Positions 1-5,235 of a DNA stretch of 6,749 bases are shown piece after piece (position 1 is the stretch's first letter; each line of letters starts with the position of its first letter). The DNA is from a bacterium (GTDB lineage Bacteria; Bacillota_I; Bacilli_A; RF39; UBA660): positions 1 to 6,749 of the forward strand of contig JAQXHT010000040.1 of NCBI GenBank assembly GCA_029007415.1. The letters run 5' to 3'. A model generated the notes under the pieces. It made no database searches. It was given only the letters and a program-made list of their open reading frames with translations, and was not told the DNA's origin. The translations under genes and the position numbers were made by a program.

Positions 1-1498
1 TACAATTTGACCAATTACCATAATAAGTAGCGGGATTTACACAACATTTAACATTGTTGGTACTACTACTACAATAATTATTAGTAAATTTATCATAGAA
101 TTTTTTAGTTTCTGTTGCTGTTCCAAAACCAGTATTAGTGCTACAGCTTCCAGTAGTTGTACTACTATAGGTATTACTACACTCATTATAAACAATATAT
201 GCTTCATGAAGCATTGTAGAAGTATTACCAAGTTCATCTTTAGCTTTGATGTAAATTCTTCTTAATTTACCATTATAACTACCACTTAGTGTTAAATTAA
301 CTGATACACTACCACTTCCTACTGTATATTCCTTCCAACTAACACTACCACTTTCTGAAACACTATAATATATTTTATTGCCAGTAGTATCAATTCTATC
401 TGTTAAAGTGAATTTTACAGTTACATATAAGCTATGATAATTACTATTTCTACTAGTAACACTTACATTTTTAATAGATGGAGGATTTTTATCAATATAA
501 TATTCAGAAGTATTAACTGAACAAGAGTTACCTGCTTCATCATAAGCAATTACTTTACCATAAACATGACCATTATCAGTATAATTATCTCCTGTAAATA
601 AACTTCCTTTGGCACCTGCTAAGGTTTTCGTACTAGTACCAGTTATATTTTTACCATCATCTTTACAAATACCAGTACCATTACTTTGATAGAAACAATT
701 TCTAAACGACCATTTAGCTATATCACTATGTGGAATGACTTTTATCTTAACATCTTTATTCTGCCAAGTTTTTGGACTAGTAGCTGATTTTAAATCAATC
801 TTACTACAATCGGGTGCAGTTCTATCAATTACATATTTATTAGATGTTTTATCAGCAATATTACCTTTTGTATCAATCGCATGAGCTTTAATAACATAAG
901 TTCCTTCTTCGGTGAATGTTATATCAACTTGTGAAGTATATTTCTTTGCTTCTTCTTTTTTATATAAGACATTATCTTTTTCTATTTCGTAATAGTAAGA
1001 AGCTACTCCGCTATTATCAGTAACAGTCATTGTAACAGTAATATTGCCATTAGTAACTTTTTTATCTGGACTAAAAGTAATAACTGGAGCTTTCGTATCA
1101 TCATTAACAGAGTAACCATTACATTCAACATCAGAGTAATACTGATATTCAGTAGCTGTTATCTTTTGTGAATAAACTTTACTATTTCCAATATTAGTAC
1201 AGCTATTACCATTATGGTCTTTTAATTCTGATAAATACTTTTTTGTATATAAAGTATCAACAGTAACAGCTTCTTTTTCACCTACATTTTTAGGAAGTTC
1301 ACTACGGTAATCAGTAAAATATTCTTTACCAGCTAAAACGGTAGTATTTTCTTGTGACTGGTAATACTTTCTTCGAGAACTAGCCATTAAGCCATTAACT
1401 GATACAACTGTAACCGTAGTAAGAATACCAATAATAGCAATTACAGCTAATAGCTCAATAAAAGTAAATCCTTTTTTTCCTTTTCTTATCTTCTTCAT
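1..1498 (-). CDS. Second prepilin-like protein, paralogue of the first (3' partial)
   Basis: The ATG at 1498 opens a frame with no stop to the window edge (499 codons visible). It begins MKKIRKGKKG followed by FTFIELLAVIAIIG, so the prepilin cleavage site (G10/F11) and glutamate at +5 are intact. About 46 of the first 60 residues match the protein at 2304-5039. The same three Ig-like modules follow (linkers YVIDRTAPDC and YYIDKNPPS), then the cysteine-rich linker. The window ends in YYGNWSNC, the first residues of a TSP1 module. All 12 cysteines of the other copy up to this point are conserved. The main difference is an extra stretch of about 13 residues in the second Ig-like module. It probably continues past the window with TSP1 and C-terminal domains. 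It may be a co-assembled or alternative pilin subunit. Confidence 0.85.
   Translation of the reverse strand, partial: MKKIRKGKKGFTFIELLAVIAIIGILTTVTVVSVNGLMASSRRKYYQSQENTTVLAGKEYFTDYRSELPKNVGEKEAVTVDTLYTKKYLSELKDHNGNSCTNIGNSKVYSQKITATEYQYYSDVECNGYSVNDDTKAPVITFSPDKKVTNGNITVTMTVTDNSGVASYYYEIEKDNVLYKKEEAKKYTSQVDITFTEEGTYVIKAHAIDTKGNIADKTSNKYVIDRTAPDCSKIDLKSATSPKTWQNKDVKIKVIPHSDIAKWSFRNCFYQSNGTGICKDDGKNITGTSTKTLAGAKGSLFTGDNYTDNGHVYGKVIAYDEAGNSCSVNTSEYYIDKNPPSIKNVSVTSRNSNYHSLYVTVKFTLTDRIDTTGNKIYYSVSESGSVSWKEYTVGSGSVSVNLTLSGSYNGKLRRIYIKAKDELGNTSTMLHEAYIVYNECSNTYSSTTTGSCSTNTGFGTATETKKFYDKFTNNYCSSSTNNVKCCVNPATYYGNWSNC
2..1498 (-). repeat. Downstream copy of the duplicated prepilin segment
   Basis: This segment aligns with 3585-5039 at both protein and DNA level. 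The spacing between the two start codons is 3541 bases. The visible copy is 42 bases longer, mostly from one in-frame insertion near 570-615. The thioredoxin-like gene lies between the copies, so the duplication was not a simple head-to-tail event unless a second thioredoxin gene was lost or lies outside the window. Confidence 0.75.
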
Positions 1499-1502
1499 AG
1501 TA

Positions 1503-1510
1503 CTTCTCAC
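1503..1510 (-). promoter_or_regulatory. Weak ribosome binding site overlapping the thioredoxin-gene stop
   Basis: GTGAGAAG on the minus strand includes the TGA stop of the thioredoxin-like gene (1507-1509) and ends four bases before the ATG at 1498. The match to a Shine-Dalgarno sequence is partial, which suggests translational coupling to the upstream gene. Confidence 0.4.
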
Positions 1511-2289
1511 TTTATAATCTTATTTTTCTTTAAGAAAGCTTCTAGTTCTGTAGAAGAAGTAGTACTAATCGCTTCTTGAATTTTATCATTACTAACTACT
1601 GCAAAGTATGGAACAACTAAAAGGTCATCACCATTCATTTGATTTAAGAAAGTCGCAATGGACATTCCTTCATCTGATCTATCAAAATAAGCTAGACTAA
1701 AGGTAAAATTATATTTACTAGCTAGATTATTAAGAACTTCTCTTGCTTCTACACTATTAGTTGAAGAATCTAATAATACTAGTAAACTATTTTCTTCTCC
1801 TTGAAACTTCTCCATCGTCTCCACCATCGTTACTTCTTTATCATCTTTAGTTTCATCAGTAATAATCCCTTGTTCGATTAGCATACTTCTTAAGATACCA
1901 CTATTATATATTTCGTTAGCAATACTCTTTAGTTCACCATCTTTTATAATGATAACAGCTGGTTCTTTAATTTCTTTATCAGTTATTTTTAATTTCTTCT
2001 GTAAGTCCTTATAGTCACTAGATGATTTACTTTTATCAAAACTTATAAACTTTAGGTTATATTTTTTAGCAATAGTATCTACTATATCTTTAGCATCACT
2101 ACATAAGTAACAAGCACTATCACTACTAGTTACAAAGACTAGTTCTGTTTCTTTTTTGTTTTTCTTATCAATTATTTCATCTACTAGTTTACTATTTTTA
2201 TTACTACTACTAATAAGAAGAGAAATTCCTCCTGCTAATAGTAGGATAATAGCAATTGTTAAAATAGTTATAATTACTTTTTTTCGCAT
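1507..2289 (-). CDS. Membrane-anchored protein with two thioredoxin-like folds
   Basis: This 260-residue protein has a basic N-terminus and one hydrophobic segment (about 5-27) without a clear cleavage site, so it is probably anchored facing outwards. The first fold (about 48-145) has a beta strand ELVFVTSS followed by CYLC (C60, C63) at the start of a helix, and a KEPAVIII strand with P110 in the place of the thioredoxin cis-proline. The second fold (about 155-258) repeats the pattern (SLLVLLDSS, then VVPYFAVV with P227) but has no CxxC and no cysteine at all, as in the non-catalytic domains of PDI-like proteins. It lies between two cysteine-rich prepilin genes, 14 bases after one and 8 before the other. 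It is therefore likely to make, isomerise or reduce disulfides in those proteins. No redox partner is in the window, and the direction of catalysis cannot be read from the sequence. Confidence 0.8.
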   Translation of the reverse strand: MRKKVIITILTIAIILLLAGGISLLISSSNKNSKLVDEIIDKKNKKETELVFVTSSDSACYLCSDAKDIVDTIAKKYNLKFISFDKSKSSSDYKDLQKKLKITDKEIKEPAVIIIKDGELKSIANEIYNSGILRSMLIEQGIITDETKDDKEVTMVETMEKFQGEENSLLVLLDSSTNSVEAREVLNNLASKYNFTFSLAYFDRSDEGMSIATFLNQMNGDDLLVVPYFAVVSNDKIQEAISTTSSTELEAFLKKNKIIK

Positions 2290-2294
2290 AATAT

Positions 2295-2302
2295 CCCTCT
2301 TT
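2295..2302 (-). promoter_or_regulatory. Strong ribosome binding site of the thioredoxin-like gene
   Basis: On the minus strand AAAGAGGG ends five bases before the ATG at 2289 and overlaps the 14-base gap after the TAG stop of the upstream prepilin gene. This supports the chosen start and translation from a shared message. Confidence 0.75.
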
Positions 2303-2303
2303 C

Positions 2304-5039
2304 CTAATTAGTCTTAACAGTTATAGTTAAGCGATAATTAATTTCAATCTCATCATTCATAATTTCATATTTTGACCTACCATAAACGCAACTACTGTCA
2401 TTATCATGATGAATAGTATCAATTGAACCTAGACCACTTACATATCCAGCTGCTCGATAAGATATTGATTTAAGAGTTCTAGCAACACCTTTGTCTGTTC
2501 TATCCACTCTTTTATGATAATCTGTGAAAGAGCTTCCACTTGAGTATTTAAGTTCGTGCCACTTAATTCCATGGATTGCCCAACCACCACATGCATAGAT
2601 AGAGAAGTCTTTTGAACGAGCATAACCATTTTTACCATAAGAACTATAAATTGGATCACCGTTAGAATCAGCACTATTAGTAATGTAGCGTTCAATTTTT
2701 ATATCCATTTTTCCAGCCACTTTTTCACCTACGGTTTCCGGTGTATATTCAGTTAAATTAAGACTAGTATATTTATAATCTCGTGGCGTAGTAGCAGCTG
2801 TTTCATTATATGTTCCATTGGTAATTGTATAGTAACTACTATAATTTGAAATAGAATGCGTTCCACTAGAACTAAAAGTAGTGGCTGAAGGCCTAGTAAA
2901 ACAACCAGATATGTAATAGTTATCATCATCATTTTCATCTTTAGACTGATGTCCACCATAAAATAAAGCTGTTTTTTGACAAGAGTATTTATACCTAGTA
3001 CTAGAATCATAAATAGTACCACTACCTTTCCAGTAGATACCACTTATGTCACTTGCTCCACTACTATCAGTACTAATTGAAGTAATCTTACCACTATTTT
3101 TATCAGTTAATAGTGTACCACTAGAGAAATATTCACTATTTAGTTTACTAGAAGCTTGATAGTAAGTCCCATAAGAACTAGAAACTTCATTTAAAGCTAG
3201 TTTACACTCTCCACCGCTATTAGAAATAACTGTCCAAGTCTTACCAGCATAACTTTTGGTACTACCAACACTTCCACAGCTGAAACTTGGTGCTGTTGGA
3301 GTAGTCGAACAACCACTACTTGAATAACAATAACTTCCACCACTTGATAAGTCATCTGAATAGCATCTACTATCATCATAAGAATCATAAGCTAGTCGGT
3401 TATAAGTACCACTTCCACAAGAATTACTACAACTTGTTCCGTCTTTATAATAGACACTACTACATCTAGGTGATTGACAGCTCTGGGTATTACAAGAGGT
3501 TGTTTCACTAGAGTAAGAAGTTGTTCCATCACAGTTATAAGTCGTTACACTACGAGTCATAACTCCTCCCCCACAACTAGCACTACAACTTGACCAACTT
3601 CCCTTATAAGTAGTTGGGTTTATACAACAAGAAACATTATTACTAGTACTACTACAATAGTTATTAGTATATCTATCATAGAACTTTTTCGTTTCAGTCG
3701 CCGTTCCAAAGCCATAGTTAGCACTACAACTACCAGTAGAAGTCATGCTATAAGTACTACTACATTCACTATATACGCGGTAAGTAAGTGTTTCAACTTT
3801 ACTATTACCTAACTCATCTTTTACTTTGATATAAACAGTTCTATTTTTTCCATCATAGTCACCACTTAGTGTCCAATTAGTAGAAGCTGTAGTACCCAGT
3901 GTATAACTATACCAAGATGAATATGTCTTATTATCATTAGAGAAACTATAATATACTTTATTACTAGTATCACCTCTATCTGATAAAGTTAATTTAATTG
4001 TGACATATAAACTATTATAATTACTATTTCTACTAGTAATACTTTTACTATCAATATTAGGAGCAGTTTTATCAATATAGTATTCTCCTGTATTAATTGA
4101 ACAAGAGTTACCCGCTTCATCATAAGCAATTACTTTACCATAAACTCTTTCGCCACTAGATAATATTTTACTACTAGTACCAGTTATATCTTTACCATCA
4201 TCTTTACAAATACCAGTACCATTCTTTTGATAATAACAATTCTTAAATGACCATCTAGCAATATCATTATCCGGAGTAATTTTTATCTTAACATCTTTAT
4301 TCTGCCAAGTCTTTTCAGTAGTAGATGCTTTAAATTTAAACTTCGTACAATCAGGAGCAGTTCTATCAATTATATATTTATTAGAAGTTTTATCAGCAAT
4401 ATTACCATTCTTATCAATCGCATGACCTTTAATAATATAAGTTCCTTCTTTTGTTAGATTAATCTTAACAGGAGAAGTATATATCTTTGCTTCTTCCTTT
4501 TTATATAAAATATTATCTTTCATTATTTCATAATAGTAAGAAGCCACACCTCTATTATCAGTAACACTCATTGTAACGGTAATATTGCCATTAGTAATCG
4601 TCCTATTTGGACTAAAAGTAATAACAGGAGCTTTTGTATCTTTATCAATCGAATAACCATTACAATCAATCTCTGAAAAATATTGATATTCCTTAGAAGT
4701 AATCTTTTGGGCATAAACTTTACTATTACTTATATTAGTACAACTATTACCATTATGGTCTTTTAATTCTGATAAGTATTTTTTAGTATAAAGTGTATCA
4801 ATCGTGACAGCTGTTTTCTCCCCAATATTTTTAGGTAATTCATTCCGATAATCAGTAAAATATTCCTTACCAGCTAAAACCGCAGTATCATCTTGTGATT
4901 GATAATATTTTCTTCTTGAACTAGCCAAGAAACTAGAAAGAGACACAATAGTAACGGTAGCAAGAACACCAATTATTGCTACCACCGCTAACAGTTCGAT
5001 AAAAGTAAAACCTCTTTTCCCTTTTCTAATCTTTCTCAT
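2304..5039 (-). CDS. Large prepilin-like protein with Ig-like and TSP1 modules
   Basis: This 911-residue protein opens with a class III prepilin signal: basic leader, cleavage at G10/F11 (GKRG/FTFIE), glutamate at +5, and a hydrophobic helix to about residue 32. A prepilin peptidase should cleave and N-methylate it. Three Ig-like modules follow (about 134-225, 229-323 and 325-424), joined by YIIDRTAPDC and YYIDKTAPN linkers and each ending in a D-x-x-G-N-type strand. A cysteine-rich linker (426-481) leads to a TSP1 module (482-521) with WSSCSASCGGG, an arginine strand and a CNTQSC end. A degenerate copy follows (537-577, CSNSCGSGTYNR). Residues 590-911 are Ser/Tyr-rich and unrecognised. There are 28 cysteines, an even number. 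It is far longer than ordinary pilins (about 150-200 residues), which suggests an adhesive tip or minor pilin. The adhesion role is inferred from domain type. Confidence 0.85.
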   Translation of the reverse strand: MRKIRKGKRGFTFIELLAVVAIIGVLATVTIVSLSSFLASSRRKYYQSQDDTAVLAGKEYFTDYRNELPKNIGEKTAVTIDTLYTKKYLSELKDHNGNSCTNISNSKVYAQKITSKEYQYFSEIDCNGYSIDKDTKAPVITFSPNRTITNGNITVTMSVTDNRGVASYYYEIMKDNILYKKEEAKIYTSPVKINLTKEGTYIIKGHAIDKNGNIADKTSNKYIIDRTAPDCTKFKFKASTTEKTWQNKDVKIKITPDNDIARWSFKNCYYQKNGTGICKDDGKDITGTSSKILSSGERVYGKVIAYDEAGNSCSINTGEYYIDKTAPNIDSKSITSRNSNYNSLYVTIKLTLSDRGDTSNKVYYSFSNDNKTYSSWYSYTLGTTASTNWTLSGDYDGKNRTVYIKVKDELGNSKVETLTYRVYSECSSTYSMTSTGSCSANYGFGTATETKKFYDRYTNNYCSSTSNNVSCCINPTTYKGSWSSCSASCGGGVMTRSVTTYNCDGTTSYSSETTSCNTQSCQSPRCSSVYYKDGTSCSNSCGSGTYNRLAYDSYDDSRCYSDDLSSGGSYCYSSSGCSTTPTAPSFSCGSVGSTKSYAGKTWTVISNSGGECKLALNEVSSSYGTYYQASSKLNSEYFSSGTLLTDKNSGKITSISTDSSGASDISGIYWKGSGTIYDSSTRYKYSCQKTALFYGGHQSKDENDDDNYYISGCFTRPSATTFSSSGTHSISNYSSYYTITNGTYNETAATTPRDYKYTSLNLTEYTPETVGEKVAGKMDIKIERYITNSADSNGDPIYSSYGKNGYARSKDFSIYACGGWAIHGIKWHELKYSSGSSFTDYHKRVDRTDKGVARTLKSISYRAAGYVSGLGSIDTIHHDNDSSCVYGRSKYEIMNDEIEINYRLTITVKTN
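3585..5039 (-). repeat. Upstream copy of the duplicated prepilin segment
   Basis: This is the counterpart of 2-1498, covering the signal, three Ig-like modules and the linker up to the second cysteine-bearing position of the TSP1 start (WSSC). Long runs of the two copies are nearly the same at DNA level, for example the stretches encoding LKDHNGNSCTNI and KTWQNKDVKIK, which suggests recent duplication or gene conversion. Confidence 0.75.
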
Positions 5040-5048
5040 ACATCTCAT

Positions 5049-5054
5049 TCCTTT
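5049..5054 (-). promoter_or_regulatory. Ribosome binding site that fixes the prepilin start
   Basis: Read on the minus strand, AAAGGA lies nine bases before the ATG at 5039. An in-frame GTG at 5069 and an ATG at 5048 would add ten or three residues, but the ATG at 5048 abuts this AAAGGA with no spacer. Starting at 5039 gives MRKIRKGKRG before the cleavage site, matching the leader of the downstream paralogue (MKKIRKGKKG). I see no convincing -35/-10 pair in the gap 5040-5095. Confidence 0.7.
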
Positions 5055-5095
5055 AATACTTATTAACACCTCAAAAGATTAACCAATTCTAAACG

Positions 5096-5129
5096 GTCCT
5101 AATGGCGCAAACAATTACGCCATTAGGAC
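5096..5129 (-). repeat. Perfect 12-bp inverted repeat (hairpin) ahead of the first prepilin gene
   Basis: GTCCTAATGGCG (5096-5107) and CGCCATTAGGAC (5118-5129) are exact reverse complements around a 10-base loop. The hairpin ends 56 bases upstream of the prepilin start. On the minus strand it is followed by CGTTTAG, a poor U-tract, so at best it is a weak terminator or attenuator between the secreted protein gene and the prepilin operon. On the plus strand a T-rich run (5137-5146) begins only about eight bases after the stem, and no plus-strand gene needs terminating. Other options are a protein-binding palindrome or the remnant of a mobile element. The structure is certain; its role is not. 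Confidence 0.6.
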
Positions 5130-5146
5130 AACATCTTTATTTTTTT

Positions 5147-5176
5147 CTTGTGTTCTTCACACTACTTTTACACAAG
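5147..5176 (-). repeat. Short inverted repeat, 6-bp arms
   Basis: CTTGTG (5147-5152) and CACAAG (5171-5176) are perfect inverted arms around an 18-base spacer. An alternative, tighter pairing is TGTG (5149-5152) with CACA (5158-5161). By itself this is weak, but it sits between two stronger hairpins in the same intergenic gap and may be part of one folded leader. Confidence 0.35.
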
Positions 5177-5184
5177 TCACAGCT

Positions 5185-5217
5185 CCGCCTTGATGGACGT
5201 CGCCCATCAGACGGCGG
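5185..5217 (-). other. GC-rich two-tier hairpin after the secreted protein gene
   Basis: The outer stem pairs CCGCC (5185-5189) with GGCGG (5213-5217). The inner stem pairs TGATGG (5191-5196) with CCATCA (5204-5209). One base is unpaired on one side, GAC on the other, and the apical loop has seven bases. The surrounding 40 bases (5181-5220) hold 26 G/C, far above the AT-rich neighbourhood. It begins 18 bases after the stop codon of the secreted protein. No U-tract follows on the minus strand, so it is not a standard intrinsic terminator. It could be a structured RNA element, or a DNA cruciform like those found downstream of DGR variable repeats. I do not recognise a known RNA family. Confidence 0.55.
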
Positions 5218-5235
5218 TTCTAGTACCTCCCTATT

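Noticed and set aside
37..237. Short minus-strand frame near the left edge
   Set aside because: It overlaps the second prepilin gene in another frame; the prepilin frame aligns with its paralogue throughout.
1507..1509. TGA read as tryptophan (Mycoplasma-type code)
   Set aside because: Tryptophan is encoded by TGG in all genes here, the TGA at the end of the thioredoxin-like gene sits just before the next start, and no internal TGA occurs in the long frames.
2438..3388. Several minus-strand frames within the prepilin gene
   Set aside because: They lie in other frames of a long gene with clear domains, and their Val/Leu-rich composition is what shifted reading of Ser/Thr/Tyr codons produces.
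3540..3780. Dense ACTACT/AGTAGT runs that look like a microsatellite or CRISPR-like repeat
   Set aside because: They are Ser, Thr and Tyr codons of the TSP1 and linker region; there are no regular spacers or constant repeat units.
5040..5069. GTG start at 5069 for the first prepilin
   Set aside because: It would place ten extra residues before the leader, whereas the start at 5039 has a well-spaced AAAGGA and matches the paralogue.
5040..5235. c-di-GMP riboswitch upstream of the pilin operon
   Set aside because: Such riboswitches often precede pilin genes, but I could not find the conserved core in this gap.
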